In this document: piece after piece, positions 1 to 10,795 of the stretch
Numbering within the stretch: position 1 is the stretch's first letter
Layout of the letters: each line of letters starts with the position of its first letter
Source: Gracilariopsis chorda
Taxonomy: Eukaryota > Rhodophyta > Florideophyceae > Gracilariales > Gracilariaceae
Length of the DNA stretch: 64,000 nt
Reading direction: 5' to 3'
NCBI GenBank assembly: GCA_003194525.1
Contig: NBIV01000037.1
Coordinates: 357,286-421,285, forward strand
Notes under the pieces: model-generated
Databases searched by the model: none
What the model was told of the DNA's origin: nothing
What the model saw: only the letters and a program-made list of their open reading frames with translations
Made by a program: the position numbers and the translations under genes

Positions 1-474
1 GCGTATGACGCGGTAAAAGGAGAAATTTGTAACCGCAAGGCGGAACGGAAACGAACAGCTCGCCTCCGGGAAGCAAATTCAGCATCAAAGCAGTCGAACG
101 GCAACGAAGCACAATTGGCACACAGCGAAGCTTGTAACAGTCACTCGTCAAGGGCATTGGGCCTTGCCGAAGCTCGTCGTGGAAAGGCCGCAGGGAAGGG
201 AGAGGCTACTGCGCCTGTTTTCCACGAGGAAGATGTTCCCCCTCGAACTGAAAATACTATGAGAGCCTCTCCATGGGAAGCGTCTATTCCTCATCCTAGT
301 GATGAAATTGGTTTCTCAATCACTGATCAGAAACGTCTTTTCGACGATGAGTCCGAGGACCCCACCGAACGTCGTCCACCCAACGAGGACAAAGCTTGTT
401 CTTCCGAGGATGATGTGCTTCCTGGACACTCAGCCAATGTACTGCTGAAGCTGAAGGTCAAAAATACTGCGTGA
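1..474 (+). CDS. Partial unknown coding fragment, open at the left edge
   Basis: The frame is open from the first base of the window to a TGA at 472-474, so any start lies outside. The predicted peptide is hydrophilic: a basic stretch rich in Lys and Arg near the left edge, then an acidic, Ser/Pro-rich tail. I see no domain, signal peptide or membrane segment. Given the decay of everything around it, it could be an exon of a real gene or an old fragment. I do not recognise the family. Confidence 0.3.
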   Translation, partial: AYDAVKGEICNRKAERKRTARLREANSASKQSNGNEAQLAHSEACNSHSSRALGLAEARRGKAAGKGEATAPVFHEEDVPPRTENTMRASPWEASIPHPSDEIGFSITDQKRLFDDESEDPTERRPPNEDKACSSEDDVLPGHSANVLLKLKVKNTA

Positions 475-2284
475 AAAGTGGGAGAACCTCTACAGCTGAT
501 GATATTAATCCTTCGTAAAAGAGTGTGTGTAATCCACTTCATTGCAGGAAAGCTCCAGCTGTTGAGAAGAACTTTAATGATAGTTTGGGAACCAATACAG
601 GAAAGGTTAGTCACAGTCAAGAGATCCATGAAGGAGGATGACGATCCCGAGATGTACAGAAAAAGAAAGAATCTCTGGTCAGAAGAATTCCATAGCATGC
701 AAAATGCCAAGTCGTAACAAGAGAAGGCGAAAAAAAGTTCCAAAACGATATTGGGACTAGTTTGTTTCACCTGGCATACTAATCATACCCCATCACCACC
801 AACATGAGATGAATCTGATTTGCTGACGATATCCTGCGTTCATTTCGTCTGCAACTTGTATACGACAAGTAGTGGTCTCCTGGTTTTTTGCAGGTTTTCC
901 CGTCTATTTCTACCTTTTTCGAGCTCCAACCTTCGACAGAGTACTTTTAAAAGCGAGACTTCAGCCTGTTCCAAGTGAATACATTATCAAGGATAATAGT
1001 TGAAATCAACTTGCGGATGTGTAGAAATTGAAGCAAGTCATCCATTAAACGTCTCCAGTTGCGCAAGTATCTCTTGCTGATTTCCACAGAGAAACCTAAG
1101 AGTAGCACTTGAATCTCTCAGTAATTATATGCATTCAATGGTTTTCACCAACTCTTTCTGTGCTTTGGTCTCCGAAAACGTGAAAACGTGAAATGCATTA
1201 TGGAGCAAAGCGTACCAGAGTAATATCTGACGGAGAAGCAAAAACCTTTTCTTCGATTTGGTGCATTGTTTTGGAAAGATCCGTTGGGCTGCAGACATTC
1301 TTCTTTGACGAATAGAAAGTGTATTGGTCGGACGGTTGGTTCTCGAACACAACGTGTAATGTTTGGTGCCAGGTTACGAACTGTCATCAATTGTTAGAAC
1401 ACAAGCATTGTGATTAACTGTTTCACCTGATTTTCTATTGTTTGACCAAACTTGTGAGAGGGTTGCAAGATGTACTCCGGAGACGATCGAGCAGGAAACC
1501 GTAATAAATACCCCTCAAAACGCTGTGACATTACGTTTCCTCAGCCCTTTTGACAATACTTGAGTAGTGTGATGCATTCATGAAAGTGCAGACCGGTACC
1601 AGCTGATGGGAAGAACGAGACGATGCTGGTAACAGAGCATGACATCAGACAGACAAGAGCACCGAGAAGTTGAGTGCCCCAAGACCCAAGTAGTTAAAAC
1701 TCGCCTTTGAAATCGGAAACAGTCTGCAATGTTGTCATAGTCCAAAGTAATAATTTTTGAATTGGTCACCGGAAAGGCATCATGTGATTTGCTGGCAACC
1801 AACAGCGAATTTTTAGATGAAGAATGATTGCCAAGACCGAAGCTTTTGGTGGAACGCCCCCTAGGGAGTTCTTTTCCGTGAGTAGGTCGGTCAAACTTCC
1901 TTACCCTTAGTGAAAACATCCGATGTATTCTCAGAGAGCACGAATTCGTCTTCAAATCGCGAAGAAGAAGCTGGAAACCTAGAGGGGAACCTGGTGTTTT
2001 GGATAATAGAAGCCATAATTGAAACGCTGCCAACATATCGATGTTCTCGTAATTGAGCCTGAAACACACGTGTGGTATGTAGATACCTGGAATTATCGTG
2101 GCTTTGAAAATTGTTCATTTCGAGGTCTTCAGCTACCCAAGGAGGATTGGAGAAGAAATGCGGACTGCGGCGAATCATGTCTGGATATCCTCAGATATTT
2201 TTGAGCACAAACAGAGCTTCGTTGATTGTTCTTTTTCCTTTTCCTAGAGCAATATTGCCAATTGTTCATGCAGTACAGTAAACC
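475..2284. other. Gene-free degraded stretch
   Basis: Only short, overlapping, mutually inconsistent reading frames are present. A possible short exon follows a TTGCAG acceptor-like site near 548, giving about 30 codons before a stop. I see no recognisable protein, RNA gene or tandem repeat. Confidence 0.4.
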
Positions 2285-2848
2285 ATGGGTACGTGCAAGG
2301 AACTCGACCATTGTAAGTGTATTTACGCAGCCAACCCTAAATCTGCATTGTTCGTAAAGTGCATTGCGTGCCTTGCCGATATTCAAATGGAGTGCAGAAC
2401 ACAAGCATCGGAAAACATTATCCAATGGGGCCAGTGGCGAACCAAAAAATCTCTTGCCGCTCTGGATTATCTTGCCCAAAAGGTGTGTTCTGCGTGCAAC
2501 AGTATTGAACCCAGGATGGTCTCACACCGTGCTCCAAAAAGGAACGCTTTACCGCTCCTGATGTATAGTGTGGTTCCAGAACACGTTTCGAGGTTTGTTT
2601 TCTCCCAGAATCCGGAACAAGACGTGAGATCAAAATTTTATTGTGTTGAACACTACAGTTGTGATGAAATCCCGGCTCCGCCATGAAAGCCCATTTCAAG
2701 TCTCAAAGTAAGTCGTAGACCAAGTAAGGCGCTCTCGAACATTGCAGGTGCTAAACGCCAAAGACGATATAGAAAAAAGAACAGGGATCAAGTGAATGAA
2801 AGGGCAAGAGAGAAGTATATCAAAAAGAAGAACAAAGCGGTAGGGAAT
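2285..2848 (+). pseudogene. 5' part of a decayed unknown gene split by the Gypsy insertion
   Basis: An ATG at 2285 opens a Cys-rich frame (a CKELDHCKC motif near the start, several later Cys pairs) that reaches a TGA at 2684. Past that stop the same frame stays open through a strongly basic segment (RRYRKKNRD, then ERAREKYIKKKN) to the Gypsy insertion point. A GTAAGT near 2707 and a TGCAG near 2747 could bound a short intron, but removing it would not remove the stop. The frame continues in phase after the retrotransposon at 11879. The reading frame was therefore already interrupted before or independently of the insertion. The family is unknown; a basic N-terminal region of this kind occurs in transposases and DNA-binding proteins, but that is only a guess. 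Confidence 0.4.
2844..2848 (+). repeat. Target site duplication GGAAT, left copy
   Basis: GGAAT immediately precedes the left LTR and is repeated at 11874-11878 immediately after the right LTR. Five-base duplications are usual for Gypsy integrases. Confidence 0.95.
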
Positions 2849-2943
2849 TGTGAGATAGTGAAGTCCAGTGGATTCCGCAACTCTGGAGACCCATGTGGAC
2901 GATACACGTTGTGTATCTGGCCCAAGGATGGCTATCTGTATTT

Positions 2944-2950
2944 TATATAA
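2944..2950 (+). promoter_or_regulatory. Candidate TATA box in the 5' LTR
   Basis: TATATAA lies in an AT-rich patch about 95 bp into the LTR. It is the expected place for the retrotransposon promoter. The same motif lies at 11491-11497 in the 3' LTR. Confidence 0.5.
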
Positions 2951-3008
2951 TTTATTTAGTTTTATTGAATTAGTAACCATAGGACTAGATATAGCTACTG
3001 TAGAGTAG

Positions 3009-3076
3009 GGCACTTTACAGTGCCACAGGGTCGAGGCGCCTCGGTGCCGATACTTAGGCACCTCGAGCTGCGCCTC
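3009..3076 (+). other. Two consecutive stem-loops in the LTR
   Basis: GGCACT-TTAC-AGTGCC forms a 6-bp hairpin at 3009-3024. A compound stem follows at 3033-3076, with outer GAGGCGC pairing GCGCCTC and inner GGTGCC pairing GGCACC. Both lie downstream of the TATA box and so could be in the RNA. A role in polyadenylation, dimerisation or packaging is possible but not shown. Confidence 0.45.
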
Positions 3077-3328
3077 CCCTAGGGACAGTAAACTCAGACA
3101 CCCTTGTGAGTCTTGAGCACCCCCGTACTCGGTACTCACAATTCCCTTTGGCCTTCAAGGTATCGCTACCGCAATTCCGACCTGTAGGACTGCGTAGTCA
3201 GCGCCACCCCATTGCGCCAACATTACCAGAGGTGTCGCCGCCGCTTCATTAACCTTAGGACCCCCCAGCTCTGCCACGCTACCACGAGACCATTAGGAGC
3301 TTGCCCACTTGGCTCACTATCCTACATT

Positions 3329-3348
3329 TGGTCTCCCGACCTAGAATC
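3329..3348 (+). other. tRNA primer binding site
   Basis: The site starts TGG two bases after the 5' LTR and is complementary to a tRNA 3' end that would finish in GACCA. The 15-nt core TCCCGACCTAGAATC recurs at the same place in the older Gypsy element on the minus strand (33134-33153), so both families use the same or a very similar primer tRNA. I did not identify the tRNA. Confidence 0.75.
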
Positions 3349-3431
3349 CCCTTTGGACGTTTCGATACAGACCTTTAGGAAAGAAGAATTTACGGGATTC
3401 TACCTTTGGACTTTGGACCGACGGACTGGTA

Positions 3432-5606
3432 ATGACAAGCAACCGCCCCATGGATACCGAAAATAACAACCGACCAGATGACCAGAGGACGCCACAGGCT
3501 GGCCCCAGTGGACTGTCGACGGTTCCTGAAACCATTGGCCTCGCGGCCGATGCGAGCAGTGACCGACGGAGTACGCGCAGTCAACCTTTAGGGCGTCCAT
3601 TGACCCCCGTGGATAATCCTGAACGGATTGCGAGAGAGTCCAATTTGGCCGCTCGTCTCCGCTCACGCCTTAACAGGATCAATTCCCAGCCGGCCACGCC
3701 GACGCAAGACCTACAGGAAGCTTCTCCAGATGTGAGGGAAGACCTCTCCAGGGGTCTCGCAGATGTCCTTTGGCCGCAGCTGAAACGGCTCTGTGAGGAG
3801 CACGTCCAGTCCCTTTTGGATACGCGTGTTCCAGAGGTCCTTGACGGAATGATTGACCAACGGATTACTCGCCTCGTTCCTCAGGTCCTGGAATCCACGA
3901 CCTTCGTGGAAGCCATGGCCTCGACCATACGGACGGAGGTCACACGCCAGGTAGGCACCCCGGCCCTCGCGGCCAATATTCAAAGTATTCCTTCGGCCTC
4001 CGTGTGGCAACCACACTCCGAACCCCCGGGAGTGGCTGCTTTACCAGCCTCTCGCCGGGTAAACCAACAGGACGACCAAATGGAAGTGCACCCAGGGAGT
4101 GGAAGAGAGCCTCCCCGGCAAGAAGGCCTAATGACTGCACGACCCATGAGGTACCAGGGCTCCCAGCAGGCCCGCAGACCCATCGGATTTGGCGATGTCG
4201 AGATCGCTCCATTGGACGAGCGAAGTGCTGACCGAAGGAAGAATAGAAGACCTAGAAGGAACAAGAAGTCGAGGAAGAGGAGAGACCATTCGGACGAGAG
4301 CGATGACGGGTCCAGTTCGGACTCGTCAGTTTCGACCGATACGGACGCGGATGAGGCGGCTGTTCGACGCCTCAGGCCGCTGGCAACCACCAACGAACTT
4401 TTTAAGAAAGTGTTGGACTATCGGACTTACCGACTGGACAACAGGTCCTCAAGGTATTCCGGTTCGGTGGCTCGACGAGTCACCAAGTGGGCCAAACGGA
4501 TGCAGCTTACCGTCACGGACAAATTCTCGGGCGCTGACCCGATTGCTGTCCTTAGGTTTCTGTCTCAATTCCGTACGGCCTGCGACCAGAACGGCGTCCA
4601 CGAGGGAGCCGCTCTGTATCTGTTTCAGTTTTTCCTCAGTGGACAAGCGCGTGACCATGTGGTTTCGAAGATCTCCGGTTCCAGTGACCCAATGGATGCG
4701 ACCGATAGGGAGCTCCTTAGGTCCTACCCAGAGGTCGTCCATTACCTTTTGGAGACGTACGCCACTGATGACGTAATCATGGATGCCCATCAGGACGTGA
4801 TTTCCTTTAGGCAAAGCACTAACGTAACCGAAACGGACTTTGCTGACCAACTGTGGAAGAAGGCGTACCGCTGTGGGAATGTGTTTTCCGAAGGGCGACT
4901 CAAGCAGCACTTCATCGCTGGATTGCTGCCGGCCATTAGGACTCACGTGCGTAATCACCACTCGGACAACCAACGCCTCTCGTTCCGACAGCTGGTCACA
5001 TATGCCGAAGGATACGGCAAGACCTATAGGACATCCCGCCGAGCGGCTGACTTGGATACCAGAGGCCGAGCATCACCCTTAAGGAAGAGTTCCAAAGTCC
5101 ATATGGTCAACTCTTCTGAAAGCGAGTCCACTGGTAACATCCGTTCGGAAGAAGGAGATATCCTTGCGGTCTCTTTTTCTTCCGCTCCGTCTGGTGCTCC
5201 ATCCATATCGGCCACTGGAACTACTACTACTCCATCTGGACAAACGACGCCGCGGTATACTTTCGTCCAACCTAGGAAGGACGTATTCACCCGCGGGCCC
5301 CCTTGCTACCTCTGCCTTTCCACGGCCAGGCCGTGTGATTGCATGAAGTTCATGCCGGAGGACGTTCGCAAGAACCTGTTGGCCCTAAGGGATGAGAACT
5401 TCCAGGCCAGGAGGGCGGAGGGAAATTACCCTCGTCAGTACCAGCGGAATCAGTCCTCAGGGTCTAGTCGATACGCCACGCCGCGGGAGGCTCCAGCCTC
5501 TCAGGTCAACGCTGTCGATATTTCCGATACGGATACTGTCCCTCAGGTGACCCCCGTGGAAGCTCCAGTGGACCGTCACGGAAAGACCGAACAGGAAAAC
5601 GCGTAG
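3432..5606 (+). CDS. gag: Gag polyprotein of the Gypsy chromovirus
   Basis: This 724-codon ORF encodes the structural protein that forms the virus-like particle and packages element RNA. It starts at the first ATG after the primer binding site. The N-terminal half is polar and disordered, with a very basic then acidic Ser-rich block near residues 270-305. A retrotransposon Gag-type helical capsid region covers roughly residues 355-525, beginning FSGADPIAVLRF. The C-terminal part has CYLCLSTARPCDC near residue 624; this is a Cys cluster and not a canonical CCHC zinc knuckle. The stop at 5604-5606 lies in a different frame from pol. Codon use matches pol, and the frame is intact. Confidence 0.92.
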   Translation: MTSNRPMDTENNNRPDDQRTPQAGPSGLSTVPETIGLAADASSDRRSTRSQPLGRPLTPVDNPERIARESNLAARLRSRLNRINSQPATPTQDLQEASPDVREDLSRGLADVLWPQLKRLCEEHVQSLLDTRVPEVLDGMIDQRITRLVPQVLESTTFVEAMASTIRTEVTRQVGTPALAANIQSIPSASVWQPHSEPPGVAALPASRRVNQQDDQMEVHPGSGREPPRQEGLMTARPMRYQGSQQARRPIGFGDVEIAPLDERSADRRKNRRPRRNKKSRKRRDHSDESDDGSSSDSSVSTDTDADEAAVRRLRPLATTNELFKKVLDYRTYRLDNRSSRYSGSVARRVTKWAKRMQLTVTDKFSGADPIAVLRFLSQFRTACDQNGVHEGAALYLFQFFLSGQARDHVVSKISGSSDPMDATDRELLRSYPEVVHYLLETYATDDVIMDAHQDVISFRQSTNVTETDFADQLWKKAYRCGNVFSEGRLKQHFIAGLLPAIRTHVRNHHSDNQRLSFRQLVTYAEGYGKTYRTSRRAADLDTRGRASPLRKSSKVHMVNSSESESTGNIRSEEGDILAVSFSSAPSGAPSISATGTTTTPSGQTTPRYTFVQPRKDVFTRGPPCYLCLSTARPCDCMKFMPEDVRKNLLALRDENFQARRAEGNYPRQYQRNQSSGSSRYATPREAPASQVNAVDISDTDTVPQVTPVEAPVDRHGKTEQENA

Positions 5607-5707
5607 AGGAGCGACCTGAGGCAAGCCGCCCCTCTGAGAATCCCTGCCTCAACCCCGATGGACAGGAGTCATCTGACTCCAGAAGTCCTTCGGAGTCTCA
5701 CCAACCA

Positions 5708-8700
5708 ATGGACGAATGGATCGACGACCCTTTGGAGCCGTCGCTGGATGACCAGGACCCTATTTGTGTCCTGAGGAAGGAGAACTATAAAGTTCGAATG
5801 ACCATAGGACTCCGCCCCTCACACTCTAGAGTGGCTACGAGTGTGCTGGACACGGGCGCTGGGCCCAATTTGGTACATCCTAAGGTCCTACCGAGTGGTT
5901 GGGAAGACAAGGTTCAGGTGAGGAAGACCCCTAGGATCACTGATGCTTCGCGCAGACCAATGGCCATTAAAGGAATCATTTCTTTATTTGTCCAACTGGG
6001 CAGTTTGCGAGTCCGCACGTGGTTCCTCGTATGTCCAAACTTGGGAGCGGAATGTATCCTTGGGACTTCCTTCATCGACCGCTACGTGAAGGCCATCTAC
6101 CCTGGCCTTCGGAAAGTCGCGTTCTATCGCGCACATCCTGTGGCCCTGATAGGTTCCAAGCCGGGACCTGAGGCAAACCCGCGGAAACCTCCACTGGCGA
6201 CGAACACTGTGTCCAATAAGGTCAGGCTCACAAAAGCCCTGGTCATCCCTGCGATGACTCAGACCACCGCTTGGGTTCAGTGCGAGTCCTCTGGTCTTTT
6301 GACGCTGCAGAATCATCCCAAGACGATCCGGCGTCAACTCACCCTTATGGCCAATGGAGTTATGGACATCCGTCCGCGGCAGCCCTTTGTGGTCAGTATC
6401 AGTAACTTCACTGACCACCCGGTTCGATTACCTAAAGGAACAGTAGTTGGCATCGCCCTGCCAGCTCCTGTGGCCATTATGGAAACCAATATGGACAACT
6501 CCCAACCGGACGACGACGAGGACGTCGAGTCCTGGGAGGGGGACGTCAACATGGGCGACGAATTCGAATCCTATAGGCCTCAGGTTATAGAGCTCCTTCG
6601 GGAATTCAAATCCATGTGGTCTGGCCAGCTAGGCGAGATTCGGGCGACAAAGCACCGAATTGACCTTAAGGACGACGCGAAGCCAGTGTACCAGCACCCC
6701 TATAGGACGGGCCTAAAAGGAAGAACCATCGTGGCCGAACAGATGGACAAGATGAGGAGGGCCAACGTCATCGAGCCAGCTCCTCCTCATCAGTCCGAAT
6801 GGGCAAGCCCTTTTGTCCTTGTGGCCAAGAAGGATGGCTCCGTCAGGTTTTGCGTTGACTATAGGAAGCTCAGCGCTATGACCAAACGGGATTCGTACCC
6901 TATCCCCCGGATGGACGACTGTCTCGATTCCTTAGGAGAGGCAGCTGTCTTTACCACCTTGGACGCCAATTGGGGATATTGGCAAATACCACTGGACGAT
7001 GACGCGAAGCCGCTGACCACGTTTACGACCCACGAGGGACTTTTCCGATTCATTCGGATGCCCTTTGGATTAATGAACGCACCCGCGACGTTCCAGAGGG
7101 CAATGGACATTATCCTATCTAGGGTCAAATGGAAGTTCGCGCTGGTCTACTTGGATGACGTTATCATCTTTTCGAAGACCATTGGTGAACATTTCTCCCA
7201 TGTTAGAACAGTCCTGAGGATTCTCCGTGAGGCCGGAATAACCTTGAAGCTCCCCAAGTGCTTCTTTTTCCAGTCCTCTGTGGATTATCTTGGCCATGTG
7301 GTCCGCCCTGGCTGCCTACAGGTTGCCTCGAGGACGACTGACGCCATACGGCAAGCTAAGCCCCCCAGGACCCATACGGAGTTGCGTTCTTTTTTAGGTC
7401 TGTGCAACGTCTATCGTCGCTTTGTCCAAGGGTTTGCAAAGATCCCTGCGCCGCGTAACGACATGCTGCGCAAAGGGACCCCATCGGAGTTCGATTGCCT
7501 GACGGACGAACAATACGAAGCTTTTGAGGCCCTGCGGGATAAGCTTCTGAACCCTCCTATATTGGCCTTGCCTAAACCGGACAAACCGTACATCCTTGAT
7601 ACGGATGCGTCCGATGGCCAAATTGGATGTGTTCTCCTCCAGGAACAAGAATCTCCGAAGGACTATAGACCAATTGGATATTGGAGCCGCTCGCTAACGA
7701 GCCCAGAGCGGAATTATAGCACGTCCGAGAAGGAGTGCTTAGCCATTGTCTGGTCAGTATTAACCTTAAGGCCATACTTGGAAGGAGTCCGCTTTACCAT
7801 TAGGACTGATCATCATTCCCTCAGGTGGCTTATGAACATGACCGACGCGTCCAGCAGGCTCGCCCGATGGAGATTGCGCCTGTCGGAGTTTGATTTCGAC
7901 GTTGCCTATAGGCCGGGGATCAAGCACCGAGCAGCGGATGCCCTCTCTAGGATCCTAACCGACGGCACCGACGAATCCCCACTGGACGACGAGCTACCCA
8001 CGCCGGACCTTTCAGGTTATGAATCTGACCATGAGGATGACTTCCTTCTAGGACGCGTTAATTGCGATGACTCCGATGTGGACGTGAATGCAGTTTACCT
8101 TGTGGACTGGCCTATGGATGACGACAGCGAAGCGCGGACCCTTGAGGTTCATGCGGTTCAACCAGAGGAAAAGGAGCTCTTGCCCATCACGCTGGATGAG
8201 CTCCTTCAGGCCCAAAAGGACGACGAGTACTGCAAAAACCAGGCTGACCTCGTCGGGACCCCTGGCTGTCTGTTCGACTACGACCGATTCGGACTGCTCT
8301 GTCGCAGAGCCCCTCTGGACGGAGCAATCCAGCGGGTCATTCCCAAGGTCCTCAGGGCACGGGTTCTATACCTCGCCCATTACCCCCGGTTGGCCGGCCA
8401 TCCTGGCGGAACAAGAATGTATCAGTCCTTAAGGAAACATTTCTACTGGCCCTTTATGGCTAATGACCTCTGGCAGACCTCTAGGACATGCGCTTCGTGC
8501 GTGAAAGCACGCGGCTCGAAAACCATCCATCAGGCCAAGTTGAAGCTGTTCCCAGCCGCAGGACCACTGGAGTTTATCGCTACGGATATCCTAGGGCCAT
8601 TACCGTCAACGACCCATGGGAACAAATTTATATTGGTGCTTACCGATCGGTTCACCAAGCTCACCAGAGCTATTCCCATGAGGTCCACTACGGCCACTGA

Positions 8701-9970
8701 CGTAGCAATGGCGTTCTTGACCCATTGGGTGTATCCATATGGTCTGCCACTTTATCTCCTATCGGACAACGGGCCACAATTCGTGTCGAAATTCTTCGCT
8801 CACGTCTGTTCGACCTTAGGAATTAAGCACGTCACCACAACGGCTTATCATCCGCAGACCAATGGACAGGCTGAGCGCTTCAATAGAACCATTAAGGACA
8901 GGTTGGTGCATTATGTTGCAGAGCACCAGGCCGATTGGGATGACTACGTCGGACCACTGGTCTATGCGTATAACACGCAAGTCCATCGGTCCACGGGGAC
9001 TACACCCTTCGACCTAACGCTCACGCGACAGCCCCCGCACTTTGCGGTTGACCTTAAGGACAGCTGGATACCACAGGACTTCACGGCAGAAATGACCCCT
9101 GCCCAGGCCAAACGGTACACCCGGAAGCGGATTGACGATATCATCCGTACGGCCAGAGCACGGTTGAACAAGTCCCAACGGAGGTACAAGGATGACTTCG
9201 ATAAGTCCGTCAGGTTTACGCTATCCTTTAAGGCCGGTGACATGGTCTACTTAGACCGCGCTCCATCGGATAAGCCGCAGGACGATATCGAGGTCATCAC
9301 TCGAAAGCTCCTCCCACGGTCCACTGGTCCCTATAAGGTTCTCTCAGCTACGTCCCATACGGTCACTATTGAAATCGATGGCCTACAGGACACCGTCGCA
9401 ATTGACCGCGTTACGGCCGCGCCTATGCCGCCGAAGCCCACTGGTTCCCCTTTGGAAACTCCTGAGGACGCCCCTTCAGATGCTCCCAATTCCGCCGTAC
9501 AGGACTCTACACCTACGGACGAGCAGCTTTCGTCCCGCCCTAAGGTAGTTACGGCAGATCCATTGATCGCTACACCACTTCCAAAGGCCGTCTCGGCTGA
9601 CCCACTGGCCCCCTCATCCCAAGAGGAACACAACGACGGAGTACCGTCCCAGTTGGCCAATGATGGTTACGCCCCTTTGGACGAGATGGATCTCCCCGAG
9701 GAGTGGCCTGTGGATGTTCCGAAGGACGTATCTTCACTTCCTAAGGAAAGCGCTATAGACCGTGTGGTCAATGCCGGCATTGACGACGACGGCGTCGTCA
9801 AATACCGTGTCCATTGGTACGGTTACAAACCCTCTGAGGACACATGGGAACCCCGGGAGAACATCCCGGAGAACTTTGTCCTTAGGTTTTGGCGCCGCAT
9901 GGGCCGCACGGAGCGCGACCTTAAGGAGGGGGCATACATATTGAAATCCAATGGTCAAGGTTCGAATTAA
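5708..9970 (+). CDS. pol: Pol polyprotein: protease, RT, RNase H, integrase, chromodomain
   Basis: This intact 1,420-codon frame replicates and integrates the element. In order I see an aspartic protease (DTGAGPN near residue 48), reverse transcriptase (FCVDYRKL near 380 and the catalytic YLDD near 480), RNase H (LDTDASDG near 628), an HHCC integrase zinc domain (about 885-935), the integrase core with ATDILG, SDNGPQF and the NGQAERFN Glu (about 958-1055), and a C-terminal chromodomain (about 1347-1397, WYGYKPSEDTWEP). The frame is -1 relative to gag and is open upstream past the gag stop, so the true product is probably Gag-Pol made by frameshifting and the ATG at 5708 may not be used. I see no classic slippery heptamer at the gag end. 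Confidence 0.95.
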   Translation: MDEWIDDPLEPSLDDQDPICVLRKENYKVRMTIGLRPSHSRVATSVLDTGAGPNLVHPKVLPSGWEDKVQVRKTPRITDASRRPMAIKGIISLFVQLGSLRVRTWFLVCPNLGAECILGTSFIDRYVKAIYPGLRKVAFYRAHPVALIGSKPGPEANPRKPPLATNTVSNKVRLTKALVIPAMTQTTAWVQCESSGLLTLQNHPKTIRRQLTLMANGVMDIRPRQPFVVSISNFTDHPVRLPKGTVVGIALPAPVAIMETNMDNSQPDDDEDVESWEGDVNMGDEFESYRPQVIELLREFKSMWSGQLGEIRATKHRIDLKDDAKPVYQHPYRTGLKGRTIVAEQMDKMRRANVIEPAPPHQSEWASPFVLVAKKDGSVRFCVDYRKLSAMTKRDSYPIPRMDDCLDSLGEAAVFTTLDANWGYWQIPLDDDAKPLTTFTTHEGLFRFIRMPFGLMNAPATFQRAMDIILSRVKWKFALVYLDDVIIFSKTIGEHFSHVRTVLRILREAGITLKLPKCFFFQSSVDYLGHVVRPGCLQVASRTTDAIRQAKPPRTHTELRSFLGLCNVYRRFVQGFAKIPAPRNDMLRKGTPSEFDCLTDEQYEAFEALRDKLLNPPILALPKPDKPYILDTDASDGQIGCVLLQEQESPKDYRPIGYWSRSLTSPERNYSTSEKECLAIVWSVLTLRPYLEGVRFTIRTDHHSLRWLMNMTDASSRLARWRLRLSEFDFDVAYRPGIKHRAADALSRILTDGTDESPLDDELPTPDLSGYESDHEDDFLLGRVNCDDSDVDVNAVYLVDWPMDDDSEARTLEVHAVQPEEKELLPITLDELLQAQKDDEYCKNQADLVGTPGCLFDYDRFGLLCRRAPLDGAIQRVIPKVLRARVLYLAHYPRLAGHPGGTRMYQSLRKHFYWPFMANDLWQTSRTCASCVKARGSKTIHQAKLKLFPAAGPLEFIATDILGPLPSTTHGNKFILVLTDRFTKLTRAIPMRSTTATDVAMAFLTHWVYPYGLPLYLLSDNGPQFVSKFFAHVCSTLGIKHVTTTAYHPQTNGQAERFNRTIKDRLVHYVAEHQADWDDYVGPLVYAYNTQVHRSTGTTPFDLTLTRQPPHFAVDLKDSWIPQDFTAEMTPAQAKRYTRKRIDDIIRTARARLNKSQRRYKDDFDKSVRFTLSFKAGDMVYLDRAPSDKPQDDIEVITRKLLPRSTGPYKVLSATSHTVTIEIDGLQDTVAIDRVTAAPMPPKPTGSPLETPEDAPSDAPNSAVQDSTPTDEQLSSRPKVVTADPLIATPLPKAVSADPLAPSSQEEHNDGVPSQLANDGYAPLDEMDLPEEWPVDVPKDVSSLPKESAIDRVVNAGIDDDGVVKYRVHWYGYKPSEDTWEPRENIPENFVLRFWRRMGRTERDLKEGAYILKSNGQGSN

Positions 9971-10795
9971 TCCAATGGACGTCGCTAGCTATCGCGCTAA
10001 AGTCGCTGAGCTGACCATAGGACAGACGTACTAAGCACGCGCACTACGCGCGCTAAGCCGATCTGGCTTTCTATGGGCCACGGCGCGGAGCGCTAACCAT
10101 CCTCTGGTCTAACTATAGTGCGGCCTGCCTCTGGCGCACACTAATTTTGGCACTAACTATCAGCCCAATGAAACATCCGATGGACTTACAGCGCGGGCAG
10201 CGCCTGCCAAGGCGCGCGCGCTTGATCAAAAACGCCGTCGGCCAAATGGACAATTTTTTGAAGTGGCGTTGCACGCCCCGAAATCGGCCAAAGCAAAGAA
10301 CGGCCGATATCTCGGCTTCTAGGCCGCGCACAGACCAACGGACAGCCGATTCGGAGTCTCCTCGTTTCGGCCGAAACGGCACCGTACGGGCACATTGTGC
10401 GACGAGCACGCAAGAAGCGCGCGCGCTGGCCACTGGCATCTCAAAAAATCAACAATTTCCAATGGACAATTTCTTCGCTTGATTTTTCGAGTGCCAAGGG
10501 TGTTGTCCAGAATGGGCACGAGCCCCAGCGCTCCCACGTTGGGCACGTGTCCACGCCCATTGGACAACCGCTGCCCTGAGAAACCGGCCACGCCGAGCGA
10601 GATCACTACGCCTCCATTGGCTACTGCAAACTGTTGCAAGTCCACTGGAGCGCGAACCGTCGCGGTGCACCCTGAGGGCAACCCACCGCACTAATTGACC
10701 TGAAGGCCGGTCAAGCCGACCTAAGGGAAACGGACGTAATAACCAATGGATAACTTGACTTTATTGAGACCTAACAGGCTAATTGAAGAGTACCC
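9971..10795 (+). other. Non-coding 3' internal region of the Gypsy element
   Basis: About 0.8 kb lies between pol and the antisense ORF. It is GC-rich, with many short GCGC-type blocks and repeated CCAATGG, CCATTGG and CCACTGG words. No convincing sense ORF is present. Confidence 0.5.

Larger units (their letters stand above)
2849..3326 (+). repeat. 5' LTR of the young Gypsy element
   Basis: The 478-bp repeat starts TGTGAGATAG and ends TATCCTACA. It is identical to 11396-11873. A TATATAA lies at 2944-2950, and two hairpins follow (3009-3024 and 3033-3076). Confidence 0.97.

Noticed and set aside
2696-3139. Open minus-strand frame across the left LTR, repeated across the right LTR (11381-11686)
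   Set aside because: The two are identical because the LTRs are identical. There is no protein motif, and the frame runs against the element promoter.
4189-4776. 195-codon frame overlapping gag
   Set aside because: It is a shadow of gag in another frame, and its composition follows the gag codons.
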